Below, piece by piece: positions 1 through 12,900 of a stretch of DNA of 64,000 nt. Source of the DNA: Tenrec ecaudatus (Eukaryota; Chordata; Mammalia; Afrosoricida; Tenrecidae); contig NC_134534.1 of assembly GCF_050624435.1 (NCBI RefSeq), positions 67,169,501-67,233,500 on the forward strand, in the 5' to 3' direction. Numbering within the stretch: position 1 is the first letter of the stretch; each line of letters starts with the position of its first letter. The notes beneath the pieces are model-generated. The model made no database searches. It was given only the letters and a program-made list of their open reading frames with translations, and had not been told where the DNA came from. Made by a program: the position numbers and the translations under genes.

Positions 1-1614
1 ACGATTTTAAAGGAGAAAGAGCATGACACTGGATGAAAACTTGCATCTACAGAAAGGAATGGGAAAAAATAAGAAGTGGTAACTACAAAAGTAAAGAAAA
101 ATTTGTCTTATTCAGACCTTGTCATAAATACCTTAAGTACAACCAATTTGGTTGCAAATAAATATAACGACGATGCATGGTGGGGTTTATAACGTATGCA
201 AAAGTAATACTTGTTGCAGCAATAGCAAAAGAACTACAAAGATATTTCGGTTCTTTTAATTACCTAACATAGTATATCACAATGTTAGATAGATACATAA
301 ATATATCAAACTGACCGCCAAAGGAATGCTGGTGAAACAATGGTTAAGCATTCAGAGGCTAATGATAGACAGCACAATTCTCTAGTGATGACGGCAGCTC
401 TGCTCTGTTGTGTAAAGTCCACTACGCATTGGAATCTGCTCAACAACTATAGGTTTATTATGATTATTTCTCAAGAATTTGACAGAACATGTGCATCCTA
501 AAAACTGACTCCTTTAAGATGAAGCAGCAAAGTTGCTTGTTTTATTGTAGAGCTGGCATTGATGTGCATATGTAAGAACCTGTGTAATCTTCCTCAGTAT
601 GTGCCCAAAATGGCTTGAGTTTTTAATAAGCAACATAGTTGCCTCACATACCTGTATTCCTTCTCCCAGGAAAAGTAGAATGGTGCTCTGCTTACAGAGA
701 ACTTACAGTAAAGGATTGTTTTCATCTGTTGATTAGCTCTGGACAACCTAGATAGGTCCAAACTCACCAGAACGTCTTTGTTCATTTTTTTTTAATATTC
801 TACAGGTTGTTATTGAATATCTAGGAATTATAAAATACTATTTGTGCTAGGGATGTCATAAAAGAGAGACATGCTTTGTTTTGTTTTAGTTTTTATGAGG
901 AGTTGTTTTAGATTACATAGACCTGTTGTTATATCGACGACCATTTAAGGACAACAACACTAATGAAATCTGACCCCCAAAGTAGCAAATATTCTAGAAT
1001 AATATGGGTTTCTGGCATTTCACTAGCTAACTTGAAAAAAAATAAGTGACCTAAATCTTTGTTCATTTATTGTCCATCAAAAGTCAAACCAAACCCATTA
1101 CCACCATAGCCACCTTCTGGTTTCCAAGGCTGCAAATGCATGGGGATAGAAGGTCCCATCTTTCTGGAGGGTTTTAATGGCTGCTTTTGAGGTTGGCAGT
1201 CTACACTTACCCAGTGACTCCATTGTTGTAGATCTTCATAAGAACGCTTTCTTTGTTTCCATTACATCATCAATATTTTCCACAATGAACAAAATTAGAT
1301 CTTTAAGTTACTTAAAACTTGCTTAGAGAAAGGGCAGGAGCTCCTGGCTAACCTAGGGTTGGTCGTCTCTTGGCATCCACTCAGGGCGCTGTTGCAGAAG
1401 GCCATCTGGACAAGCAGAATGCCCGCCCGCGACAACCCCACACAGTACTCTTCTTCTCGAACACACGGGAAGCGCAATAAAACAACTTCAAAACAAAACA
1501 AGCAAACAAAGGAGAAAACCCAGTTGCTGCTGAGTTGCGCTGGCTCCTGGGGGAGTGCCTGTGGTAGCAGTGTTCTTCTGTATATCTCCTACCACACTGC
1601 CTTTCTAAATTAAA
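1..1614. other. Unique-looking sequence, no gene seen
   Basis: AT-rich non-coding DNA. Open frames here are under 90 codons and have no recognisable protein signature. A longer frame at 1359-1613 runs on the plus strand but resembles nothing known and ends just before an old L1 relic. No CpG cluster or convincing splice architecture was seen. Confidence 0.5.
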
Positions 1615-1870
1615 AAAAAATCATTGCCATATAATTCACATAGCATACAATGCAATAGTACAATCATATCAAGAAGAGTTACAATCATTACCACAATCAA
1701 CTTCAGAACATTTTCTTCTTTCTTGTATTTATTCTTATTAGCTTCTTATTTGCCCCCTCTTCCCTGCCAACCTCAAGGAAGCATTAATCCAGTTACTGTT
1801 TCTATAGTTACCTATCCTGGATTGCACATACAGAAAAACAGACAAAACAAAAAGCTAACAACAATAAAAA
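1615..1870 (-). mobile_element. Old L1 3' end fragment, antisense
   Basis: A run of A/T at the left edge is followed by a block resembling the reversed 3' untranslated region of old mammalian L1 elements: an 'attcacatagcatacaat' type block, a 'tcattaccacaatcaa' block and a C/T-rich 'ccccctcttccctgcc' block in the usual order. The same order recurs at 39.7-40.0 kb. It is too diverged to name a subfamily and no open frame remains. Confidence 0.55.
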
Positions 1871-3117
1871 AGTAAAACAGCATTTTTTATAGTTAGGATG
1901 ATTCTCTACTCCTCTTTTCCCAAAGAAATCCCTGCTGTCCTAGACAATATATTTTATAAAAAAACAAAAGCAAAGAAAAACCCACCTTGGTTTGGAAAAT
2001 ATAACACAAGGTCAAGTTACTTATCGATAAATGAAGAATGGGACAAGATGTAAAACTATAGTTCAAAAGAAACAACCATAAAACAATGTAAGAAGCAAAG
2101 ATAAATTTATAAAATTCAAGTTGTACTATTCAAGTGAAGTGGTCTTACTCGTGACTAATTGTGGATTCTCTATAAAATTTTTGGCTATTATTTTTTCCTG
2201 TCCATTATTTGAAAACAAAGACCGTGTGGGTTAATGGCAATTCAGGTTTTAGAACAAAATTTTACAGGGTGGTGACACATGATATTTATCTGCAGAATCA
2301 GTAAAAGCTATTAGCTTTTGGTTCCACCACAGACAGACAGCGGCATGCCACGCATGCTCTCCAGGAAAAACACTAAAATAGTTTAACGAGCGGATTTCAT
2401 TGTACCCTCCGGGGTGATTTTCAGTCAAGATCACTCCAAGTCTACCATAACAAAGGTCAGAATACAGAGAACACAGAGGTACTCTCCCAAGTGCCTTGAT
2501 CTTTTCTTGGTGACTTACACTGTAACTGTCACCCATGACATTCTCAACGGACAGTCTTTCCTTTATGTTGGAAACTATTGTTTTATTTCTCTTTCATTCA
2601 TTTTTCCCCATGGCATTTATAACTCTTTTCATGAAAATTACATTTATGTGCAATTGCTATAAAAATAAAGATTTGTTGTGGCATTACTTTACGGAATTAA
2701 ATCTGTTTGGCTAGAGTAGCATCCCATCTGAGCCAATGAAACCAAATTACCCCCTGGGTGTCTGAGGTTAAGAATTTGGCCCAATGAAAGGATTGCTCAT
2801 GTATCATTAAATGTCAGTTCATTAATAATTTTTATTTGCAGTTCTTCAATCCTGCTATTTTGAGGTATTCACTTCCCATTGATAAATGCCTTAATGGTAC
2901 CATAAACTTTTAGCACTAGGGTTATGGACAGACATATATACATTTTATTGATGAAGAAACTAAAATTCGGATGTAAATGGGGGTGGACAAAAGTGGAAGA
3001 TCCACAGTTTTGTATATAAAAAATAGATGTTTTCTGGTATTGTAAAAGATTATGCTGGGAGGGGGTTCAAATCATATTGCACTTGTTTACTCTTTCTCAA
3101 ATAATGTGAATTATATT
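1871..3117. other. Unique-looking AT-rich sequence, no gene seen
   Basis: Non-coding by inspection. Short overlapping open frames at 2249-2662 lie on opposite strands and resemble no known protein. Confidence 0.45.
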
Positions 3118-3265
3118 GTTGGTACTTATTGAGCACTCTCTACTGCCAAGAATCCAAAAAGGCACTTCATTTGTACTGCCTACCTTAATTCTTACAACAG
3201 TGATGTAAGCTGGTGGGCTTCACCATCACTTTACAGCTGAGAAAAACATGGCTGTACAGATTCAT
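3118..3265 (-). mobile_element. MIR SINE relic, antisense
   Basis: The order 'ttattgagcact', 'ggcacttcattt', 'cttacaacagtgatgta' and 'actttacagctgagaaaaac' follows the reversed MIR consensus, including its conserved core. MIR is an ancient tRNA-derived SINE mobilised by L2 before the mammalian radiation. The copy is diverged and lacks clear ends. Confidence 0.65.
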
Positions 3266-4471
3266 GTTCTAGTGCAATTTTTCTTTATTGTAGAAACTTC
3301 ATTTTTTTACAGAGAATTTTGAGAAAGCCCCAAATTCACTCAGAATCCCACCATAATTGTTTGGGATCATTTATTTTAGCCTGCCTTGTCTGCCGTGCAG
3401 TATTTTCTTAAAGAATCAGATGGTTGACACTTGTGTAGTACTGCAGTAAACATTTGGAGGGCGGGCATTGCTTCTGTTCTGTGTCCTCCAGAACGCTGAT
3501 GGTCTCTGTTTGCCTGGTCTGATGCTCCTTGAAAATGGGGCTGTCAAAAGCAGGGTTTCCTTCGGAGAAAGGCTCAACTTGGCAAGTCCACATGGACCCA
3601 CAGCTTCACCTGGCAGCAATGACACTTCCACCCAGCCTTGCTTTTTGAGACAAAGTCCTGCTTTTGGTAATTCTGTGGTTGAGGAAGAGAGTACTGGGCC
3701 AAAAGTGAAGTCTACAATTGTTCTGTTGGGTTGATGTGGTGGCTGCTCTGTAAATTGGTTGCATACTTGCGGAGAACTTGAAGGCTTATGCAGAACCACT
3801 ATCTGATCCTGAACTCCAGGGTTTCCTGTGTGATTCATTATGTAATAAGTCTAGATATGGCGAGTATTGGTCCAGAAGCATTCCTCTGAAGCTTCCTAGT
3901 ATCCAAGCAACCCCCTCTTCCAAATTACAATATGGCGCTTCCTGTGCAGCCTAAGTATGTCTACTGCCAATAGTGACATTGGAAGTACTGAAAATGAGGA
4001 AACTGTTATTATACAATAGCTTTCAATAAGTGCTTGACCTCATGACACAATATTGCAATATAATTGTAACTGCCAGTAAATCAATTTGTTGAGGAAAACT
4101 CATCTGCTGAAGGAGCGGCATTCATAGATCACTGTTGTTTGAAAGGCAAGCTATACTAATAGATCCTGTGTGGTGATGTTAGTCTTGTGAAACACTCAGA
4201 CCTACAGACAGACCAGTTTGCAGAGACATCTATGTGACAGGGATTCTCTCCCAAAGATGGGACAATGACTCTTGAGTCATTTGCATTTGCTTCTCCCTGA
4301 TTTGAAAATGTTCTGTCATTACTCACTACTTGTAAGATTCTTTCATTTAAAAGTAAAAATCCACTTTGGGAATGTACAGTAATATACTATTGGCAAATAG
4401 ATCAATATTATAAGGAAAGTAGAGTTTAGCTCTTCCCTCCAAATCATTCAGAGTTTTGCCACATTTTACAC

Positions 4472-4528
4472 AAACCTTGATGTAATGTTAGAATTCATAT
4501 AAACCTTGATGTAATGTTAGAATTCATA
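4472..4528. repeat. 29-bp tandem duplication
   Basis: A 29-base unit beginning AAACCTTGATGTAATG occurs twice head to tail (4472-4500 and 4501-4528). The copies are identical over 28 bases, so the duplication is recent or still polymorphic. Confidence 0.9.
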
Positions 4529-4610
4529 AAAAAATCTACCAAACAGAATCTGATTATTCTTATAATCTGATTTAAATTTTCACAGTACTCAGATTATGAA
4601 GCCATTGGTA

Positions 4611-4622
4611 TCTCTCTCTCTC

Positions 4623-4672
<50 letters not shown>
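4611..4672. repeat. (TC)n(CA)n compound microsatellite
   Basis: A TC dinucleotide tract passes into an uninterrupted CA tract of about 22 units. It is probably length-polymorphic. Confidence 0.95.
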
Positions 4673-4673
<1 letters not shown>

Positions 4674-6762
4674 ATAAACACAAACTTTCCAATGATTTGC
4701 TGCTTGTCCAGCTTGCCCTTTCCTTTGGCAATATCTTCATGGTAAATCTAAGTTTCATGAACACAAATTACATACCCTTCTGAGCTGCAATCATTTTGTT
4801 TTTGAAATTGGAGAAATGCTGAGCTGCATTAGGAGTGACCCCATGACAAAGAAGCTATTTTGAAAATAACAAAAAAAAGACGTTTACTACTAAAATAGGG
4901 CAGTAAATATTGACCACAGAAATGCGATGCGATATTATCTAGTCCAAGTTTGTTATCAGCTATCTGCTAAAACATACTGTGGTTATTGCCATGGTCACCT
5001 TTTGCATAAAAGAAATCTTGAATCAAACGAGAACATGATGTAATGCTTTCCAAAGTTCTTAAGTAATTGAGCTACAGTGTGTCCCTCATAATAGTGGGAA
5101 AGCAGGTTTTTTAAAGAAAACAAACCAAAATAGATTTTAGACCCAAGAACATTAGCAACAAGTTATTCTACTCTATAAAGCAATGATGATTGACAACCAT
5201 AACATTGAGCCAGTTGTCAGAGCTAAGCACGGAGCTCCACTGTAGGTCCTCAAAGTCATATGATGGACTACAGCAAGAACAAAGAGAGGTTCAATTTACA
5301 ATATTCACCCTATTGGGGTGAGTTTTAAAGGCATCTGTAATGGAAATGCTGAAGTATACACTTTCCCAAAGGTTTGTTGGCAAAGCAAGATTCCTGAGTG
5401 TCCACGAATGCTTCTAGGACATGTGTTTTTGTCCAATATTCCGAGTGAAAATGTTTTCTGTACGTTCCATTATTTCAAACAATGTTTTTCCTATAAACTT
5501 TGCTTTTATAGCAAGTACCATGAATTGTGTTGATTATCATTTCAAATTGGCAATGCTCGGACTTGTCTCTGCCTATGAGGTGGTGCCAGAGCATACTCGG
5601 TGAAATCTGCCCAGGCTGGAAAGTTTGTAGATTAAAAGCAAACACATAAAGTTAAGAAGACAAACATGCTCCTGAATGATAATTAATACAGTACATCACA
5701 AAAGAAAGCCCAGAAATCTCTTATGACCATATGGGCATCATGCCTCTATTTGTGTTCCTGAATCAACAATGTGACTGTTATCTTTTTCTATGTATATTGC
5801 ATGTTCTGATTTAAAATCTCAAAATGCTTTCCCATGTCAATGACAATCTTAATAGAGTCCAATTAGTTACACAAGGCACTTTCTGATGCACAAGCCTCTG
5901 GCTTGATTGCGGTGAATGGTGGGTATTTCCTGTGTTTAAGCCCACATATGGATTGAGTAAGGCAGTGGCAGAGGGACTACTGTTTTCCTGTACTACATCT
6001 TCATTTCTTTTTCACAGGCTAAGCCTTTTTTGTTTTTCCTGGCTCTGTTGTCAAAATACTGACCCAAGTGTTGGCTCTTGGTTTGAAGCACCAGGCCAAA
6101 ACAATCCTCTGGAAACCAGTGTGGCAAAACGTATTTTAATCTATACATTCACCAGTCAGCCATGTGCATAACCACACCCATTGACCCACTCTGGGCTTTA
6201 AAAACAACATGGGTTTGTCCCCAGAACAGTCTGATTTATGTATGACAAGTTGTTGTTTTTTTATTTTTTCCCAAACATGCTCTATCAACATTTAAAAAAC
6301 GCCTGAAAGTTAGTTTCATCACATCTCTTGCGGGGAGAAAAAAAAAAGTACACATACATTAACTACCCTAGGATCACTTTTTGCTTCTATTTTTTAAAAC
6401 CAGGTGAATTCTGCAGAATATATTCAAATAAGGGAAGCATTTTGATAAATGTATGAAAATACATCTGAATCAGAAAGAAAATAAAACTATCTCTTTGTAG
6501 ATTCTAAATAAAACAAGTAAGAATTTTGCCTGAACGGATCATCATATTTTCCTTTTAGGCTAATCCAGGGATTTATTTTTGAAAGTGTTAAAAGCCATAT
6601 CTCTCTCTCTCTTTTTTTTTTCCTTTCAGAAGTCTATCCGGGCAATATTTGTGTTCCTAAATCACAGTCAGTTCTTTGTTGACTATCAATCATAATTCCA
6701 AAGCATCAAGTGTATACAACTCTGAGTACCAGGTGAGAGATAAGATTGTCCCCAAAGACACT

Positions 6763-7160
6763 GTTGTTAGGTACCATAAATCGCTTGTATTTGACTCATA
6801 GGGACCTTGTACAGCAGAAGGAAACCCCGCCTGCTCCTGCACCATCCTGACAATTGCTGTTCGGTGTGAACCCATTGTTGTAGCCACTGTGTCAATCCAT
6901 CTCTTTAAGGAGCTTTCTCTTCTTCTCTCCCCCTTTACTTTTCTAAGCATGATGTACTTTCTCCAGGGACTGGTCTCTCTTGATTCCTTGTGCAAAGTGC
7001 ATGAGATACAATCTCAGCATCCTTGCTTCCAAGGAGCACTCTGGCTGTACTTCTTCCAAGGGAGATTGCTTTGTTCTTTTGACAGTCCATGGCACTTCCA
7101 ATATCCTTAGCTGGCACTGTCATTCAAATGTATCCATTCTACTCTGTCTTCCTCAGGCCA
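6763..7160 (-). mobile_element. RTE-type LINE 3' fragment, antisense
   Basis: The left edge reads GTTGTTAGGTACC, the reverse of the usual RTE end (...GGCACCTAACAACAAC). Next come reversed matches to the conserved 3' coding region: 'ctcatagggaccttgtacagc', 'gtagccactgtgtcaatcca', 'ctccagggactggtctct' and 'cttccaagggagattg'. The family is the afrotherian RTE LINE thought to supply reverse transcriptase to AfroSINE. It has indels and stops and is 5'-truncated, so it is inactive. Confidence 0.8.
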
Positions 7161-9109
7161 ACCCCGGCCCCCACCTCCCCACACCACCCCCAAGGACACC
7201 ACCTGAAGAATGCAATTTGTGGATCCTGAACTTTTTCATTTCATTTCCTCCTCAGAATATCCACTAAGTCCACATGTTAGGGTTCTGGACTCATGGATAT
7301 TTTAATAAAGCTAATTGACTTTTGGTTTGCATCTAAACGTTTCTATTCCACTAAACATAATTGCTACTGGCAAAACTATGCTAGAAAATTTGGGTGAATT
7401 ACATTGATGAATTTGCCACCTGGATTTTCTTCAGAGATGACCGGTACAACTAGAAAGTATTCAGGAAAATGTCCTTTGACTTTAAATTAAGTATTAAAAC
7501 TTTCAGCAAAACATAATTTATAGCCTGTGCTACAGAGAATTTTATGAGTTCTCCTCTATAAAAAAAGGGGGGAGGGGAGGAAAAGCAGGAGGGAACGCCT
7601 TTCAAATACCAGGAGTCTCTCTCTGATGATGATGATGTTCACGAATAGACTATCTTTACTAGCCACCTCTTAGTTAATTGATGTCTAATAGGTCTGGACG
7701 ACCATAGTTTTCAAAGTTTCAAAATCTAGGTCCCGCTTTTTAAAAATAAAGGACAAGGTCGATTTGGGAATATGTCAGAAGAGACGGAGGAGGTAATAAA
7801 AAAAGAAAGAGGGTAAAGGTCTAGCTTTCTGATTCCTGAATGACAAGTGCTGACTTCTCTAATAATACAAGAGTTGTGAGATTTGTTGTTGATCATTAGA
7901 ATCTTTAGACTTAATTGTTCTGTCTCCTTAACCCAATGGCCAAGTCCTAAATGGTAAATCTCCATACACCAAGACGTTCTCAGTGGGAAACATGTTTGAC
8001 TTTTTTTATTCCTCACTACTGATACCACCTAAAGGCTTTCCCATGCATTTAAGACACATTTAAGATCTCCAGTTAGTGGGAGCGCTGAGCAGTGTCTTTT
8101 GCCTTCTGTCCCTGTGTCCTTTGGCCCCAGGGTACTTGCCTTGGATCTCTTGTGAGCATCTAAATATTTGTGAGTGCCAGCTCCCTTCCCTGCCCAAACA
8201 CAGACACCCTGGGGTGTATGGGGGGAGTGCAGGAGATGCCACACCCTGTGTAAATCTCTTTGGTGCTATTTGAATGCTCTAGACCCCCATAACTCAGTAT
8301 GCTAAGCAGACTCAACCCTCAAGGGAAACCCAGAACTACCCTTGGAGAGTTATAGCTCTTACATATAAATGAACTGTGACTTTCATAAGCTCAATTGTCT
8401 CTCGAATTGCCCCAAAGGTGATTCAAAAATGTTTAATCATTTGAAGGAAAGAAAAGGGAAAAGCTCAAGCTAACAAAACTTTAAACCGTATTTTTTGATA
8501 AACATAGCATTTATTTGTGATTTGTAGTCTGCTTAAAAATATGTCCTAGAAATATTAGATATTATATTGGAACCAAACCCATTACCATTGAATGTACTCA
8601 GTGACTTTCAAGCACACAGGACACTAAAACTCCCTCCAGAAGGCTCCATCCAGTGCTGTTCCCCTGACCAGAGGAGACTTTCTGCAAGGAGGAGGGGGCA
8701 GGGTTGGAATGGCTCCCCCTTCGGTAAGTAGTATCCTGTGTTGATCTTATAAGACAAGCACTTTTATAACCGATAGAGCTAATAAAATAAACCTGGATAG
8801 GTTGAAAAGAAATTTTAAATTTATTATATTTAGCTGCTTTTTATTAAAATCTGCAGATCATCACCTATTAATAATACATTCTTACCCTGTAATGCAGTAG
8901 GAGTACATCTGTTTTTCATATTTGCTGTATAGATTCATTAGTCTACCGGTCTTTCTGAAGTGGCAGAGTAAATATCGTAATCAATGCTATTTTTGTGCCT
9001 CTTCATGAGACCTTTTTATAGAAGATCAGAGATGTTACTGAGTCAATTAATGTCAACCTGGTTTTGAGCTCCGGTGATTGGTGGAGGAAATGAAATGTGT
9101 CTACGTATA
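7161..9109. other. Unique-looking sequence, no gene seen
   Basis: Begins with a C-rich stretch next to the RTE fragment and continues as AT-rich DNA with short homopolymer runs (purine-rich tract near 7560-7595). Small opposing open frames at 7.7-8.3 kb are not recognised. Confidence 0.45.
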
Positions 9110-9240
9110 GCCCCCGGGAGCACTGATGACACAGCGGTTAAAGCGCTCAGCTGCTAACCCAAAAGTGGGTTCCAAACCCCCCCACCCCGTGTGCGTAGAG
9201 AAGATGGTAGTAGATTTGGGGGTTTAGTCCCACCCCATAG
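9110..9240 (+). mobile_element. AfroSINE, 5' part
   Basis: The tRNA-derived head is clear: GGAGCACTGATGACACAG, CGGTTAAAGCGCTCAGCTGC and 'taacccaaaagtgggttcca' correspond to the A-box to B-box region of AfroSINE. The 3' half is too diverged to follow or is lost. The family is restricted to Afrotheria, so each copy is also lineage evidence. Confidence 0.75.
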
Positions 9241-11589
9241 GAGAGACAACAGACAATCAGAAACATAATTCCAAATGAACAGAATGCACCATTCTTTAGA
9301 AACATCCAGAAGGGTGGCCAGTAGGGTGTATTTTCTCTTGCATTGGCAAGATTTTGTAATTGGATCCATTCACATTACTGAGAACATGAAAACATGAAAC
9401 AAAAGTATCGATTCAAGGATGCATGGAAGAGAAGAACCCAAGCACACCGCTGGCTTAATTTTATTCTTATAAAAAATGAGATCCATCAGTTGCTTCTGAT
9501 GGACAGGTACAACTTAGCCGCTGCTTCTCACTGGGCATTTTTCAAACATACATGGAAGAAAGTGTTATTTGTATTGTTAAATTTACATTAGCTCCTCTTT
9601 AATTGCATCAGCTGCTTAACTAGATAGAGGAATAATGACATTGAAAGGGAAAATGGCAGGCATCTCCAGAAGACAACGGAATAATGGAAGAACTTAATTA
9701 ATTTAACCTCTCAATCCTTCATAATGGCTTTGCCTCCGCCTTCCCACAGATGGAGCTCAAAGGAATTAACAGCCTGGTGCATCCCTTCTGACTCCACAGA
9801 TTGGCTGGCCGGTGGGTGGTTAGTCTTGATATTGCCTCATTTCATATGATGTTTGAAGGGCATTTGGAGTAAAATGTGAGTGAGTATCCTTAAAGGGTGA
9901 AAATGAAGGGAAAAATCCATCCGTGCTACTACTTTCGAACGTCTGTTTGCTAAAAGATGCGGGACAAGAATTTCCCATGATCTAGAAATCACCTTCCATG
10001 TTTCAATTGCAACAGAAAGAGAAAGCCAGCAGGAAAATGAGAGGTGTGTGTCTACCCCTAGTCCTTCAAAACACCACATTTTTGCTCTTTCTCCCACGTG
10101 ATTTCCCTAGAATGCTTGTTAATAGGGTTTTTTTTTTTACTTTGTGATATTGAGTTGTGAATATAAACATGGGTTCCTGTAACAGGTTATCCCTGAGAAT
10201 ATTGACTAGCTAGAGTAATAGGTATCGGATGGAGAGCCTACCAGCGACTCAGTTGTATTAGAAAATCGCTTTTCAGTTGACAGTCAAGCAAGACCTTGGA
10301 ATGAAGGTGTCCTGCAGCCAGCAAAGGGAGAAGACTAGCCCCTTAGGGATTTTGACAGGAGAGCGATCACTATCCTGGTCCTTGCTAGTGGCCACACTTG
10401 GCTATTCAACCTTCATTGCATGTCTGTGTGTCCAAACCTGTGCTTTGTGCCCCCCACAGTTCATATCCAACAAGCTGTCCCTGCATTTTTCTCATTTTTC
10501 TGGGAGATCTTTCTTGAAGCTGCTGGTCTCAATCAGCAAGTAGTTCCAAATCTTTCTCCATCTCCAATGCCACCAATATCTGTCCTCGAGGGAGAGGGTT
10601 TCTTTACCTGGGAAAAGTCCCATTGGTCTATCAGGTGGCACGTGGCTGACTACTAGCAACCTCCCTACATGCATTAGAAGGGTGCTTCTCAGGTTACATA
10701 CAGTCCACCGGGCTGCACTTGTGTTCGCAGCTGTCACTTTATGGCCTTTGTGGAAAGAACCCCGGGAAGCTGGAGCCTGATTGACCAGAGTGGCCTCATC
10801 CATAGTATTTGGCGCCCAAGCTGCTACCCTTGGGGTCCCGCAGCCCTGCATCCTCTCCCCGCAACTGGGGCGTCACTAGAAATTCTCAGCGGCCTCCTGG
10901 CCACAGTGGGCTTTGTGCGTTTTCTAGCTGGGCTGCCCAGCAGTTTTCCCCGTGAATCCTGGTTTCTTGGCGGGGTCTTGGTGGTGGGGGTGGGGTAGGG
11001 AAGGAACGCTAAAAGCTGAAACCTATTTAGAGACTCCACTTCTGTGGGGAATCAAATGGTTGATACTAGGAGGTGGTTAAGGCCCGCTAGGGGGGACTGA
11101 CTGGAGGTCATCTATAACAGAGGAGGGAAGAGGCTGGACGGTCCTCGTAGTTTTCTCTCTGTCCTGCGCTTGAGACACTTAGGACAGCTGGCTGCCCACA
11201 CCCCATGGCACTCTCCAGAACTGGGGTGGGATAGGGTACTGAAGAATGCAGGTCTTTGGAAATCGGAAAAGAAGGGTGAAGGGGTCAGAGTTTGGAATCT
11301 GTGGGCGAGAGGGACAAGGGTTTGAGGGTGCGGTGTATGCCTTTGCCCTTGGGTTTTAGAGTGGGGGTTAAACACTGAACCCGCGGGTACTGATGGCTCA
11401 CCACCTAGACAGGACGATCAACGGAGTCCTCTTGGGCGGGTCAAGTAACCCCTAAGAGACCCTGCGTTGTCCATTGGTTACCAACTCAACCCCCAAATCA
11501 TGGCTCTCCAGTCCATTCAGAGCAATACGATAGATAGAGAGATAGGGTAGCTGGAGTCGCGCGTCTACCATGGTGGCCACTGGCGCTGT
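9241..11589. other. Transposon-poor flank of CpG island 1
   Basis: No recognisable SINE, LINE or DNA transposon. GC content rises from about 10.7 kb toward the CpG island. Open frames of 85-119 codons near 10.4-11.4 kb overlap on opposite strands and resemble no known protein. The lack of insertions is typical of flanks of regulated developmental promoters (inference). Confidence 0.4.
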
Positions 11590-12900
11590 CGTTGGACCGT
11601 GGCCTGAGTGCGCCCTCCACGGAGACAGCCAAGCCCCCACTCCAGGCAGTGGGCGGGGAGAAGGACCCCATAGGCCCTTTGGCTTGGGTCCCTACTGAGC
11701 CAGCTAGACGCCATGGTTGCTCATGGAAAGCCTGGGAAGCAAAACAGTCCGCGGCTGTGGGAATATGGTCGGTTCACTCGGACCAAGATCGCCGCCTGTT
11801 CCCCAAACAGAAACAGCCACCAGCGCCATGGCTCTCTCTCCTAGTGTCCCCGCGGCACCCTGCGGCCAGCGGACCAGCCTGGGGGTTCTTTCCCACCCGC
11901 GGGCCCGCCCTCCACAGGAGACCATGCCACCGCCCGGGTCCTACCCGAGGTCCCCCGAGGCGCCCGGTGCCTAGATCACAGGGTGCGCTGCTTTGTTTGG
12001 GGTTGTGGTGGTGTGTAGGAGACGCTGTACGAATGGAGGAATAAGGGGGATGGGGGGGGGACTGTCATAAGAGCTGCGCCCCTGGGAGTCACGACGCCTA
12101 AGTCCCTGCACTCCAGAGAGGGCAGATTTCTCTGACTTCAGGCCGCTGAACCACTGCAGCCAGGGGACAAACGGTGTCTCCGGCATCTCCCGCGGCCCTG
12201 CGGGTGGGGACAGAGTGCGAGGCCTCCGGAGTGACCCTGGGAGCTGAGTGCACCCGACTGCCCTCCGGCCTGCGACTCCCACTCCACCCCCAGGCCACTG
12301 CCGCGGTGCCTTCAGCCCTCCCTGGGGGCCACCGCCTCCCCCGCGGGCAGCCTCGGGCTCTCGCCCCTCTGCCGGGGGCTGGGCACCGGACCTGTCCTAC
12401 GCGGCCTGCCAAGTCCTGGGCCTGCGGGGAGGAGGGGGGAGACGGCGCCCAGGAGCCACCAAGGGTCAGGCCCCACGGGTCCAGAGGGGGCCCTGCGGAA
12501 GCAGCGGTCGGGCGCCGCCGGCTGGGAAGGAAGCCGGGCGTTCCCGCCTGGGCCGCTCGGTGGCCGCTAGTGCGCGGAGCCCGCGCGGCCGGAGCCTCCC
12601 CGTGGGAAGCCCTTGCGGCTGGCCAGTCTCCGCACCTAGGCCCACCGGGAGGGCATCGCGGACCTCCCTGGAGGTTTGTGCTCCTCCCGGAGGAGAGGGG
12701 AGACGGCGCCCTCCAATCGCCCTTCTCCATCCTCACCCTAGGAGACTGTGCCCTTTGCCGCGGCACTCTTGGAGTCCGGGGAGGCGCACTCCCTGGCCCG
12801 GGTTCCCTGGAGGTGGACCGAGGCAGTGCGCGGCAGCTCCTGTCACCGCGGCACCTCCACCCAGAGCCCCAGGCTCCCTAGCGAGAGGGCCAGTGCACCC
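11590..12900. promoter_or_regulatory. CpG island 1
   Basis: About 1.3 kb of high GC sequence dense in CG dinucleotides, with many GCGC, CCGCGG and GGGCGG-like words, against an AT-rich background. CpG islands of this size normally mark promoters or first exons. Open frames exceed 220 codons on both strands at 12098-12919, but this is expected when GC-rich DNA lacks TAA/TAG/TGA. None of the translations resembles a known protein and they are dominated by P, A, G and R. The direction of any transcript cannot be set from sequence alone. Confidence 0.75.

Larger units (their letters stand above)
3266..6762. other. Mostly unique sequence with a short tandem duplication and a microsatellite
   Basis: No recognised gene. 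At 3408-3838 both strands stay open for 88-140 codons in a moderately GC-rich patch; neither translation is recognised, and no flanking splice sites, start context or poly(A) features support an exon. The rest is AT-rich. Confidence 0.45.

Noticed and set aside
4611-4672. CRISPR-like or functional tandem array
   Set aside because: It is a simple dinucleotide microsatellite. No direct-repeat/spacer structure exists anywhere in the window, as expected for a mammalian genome.
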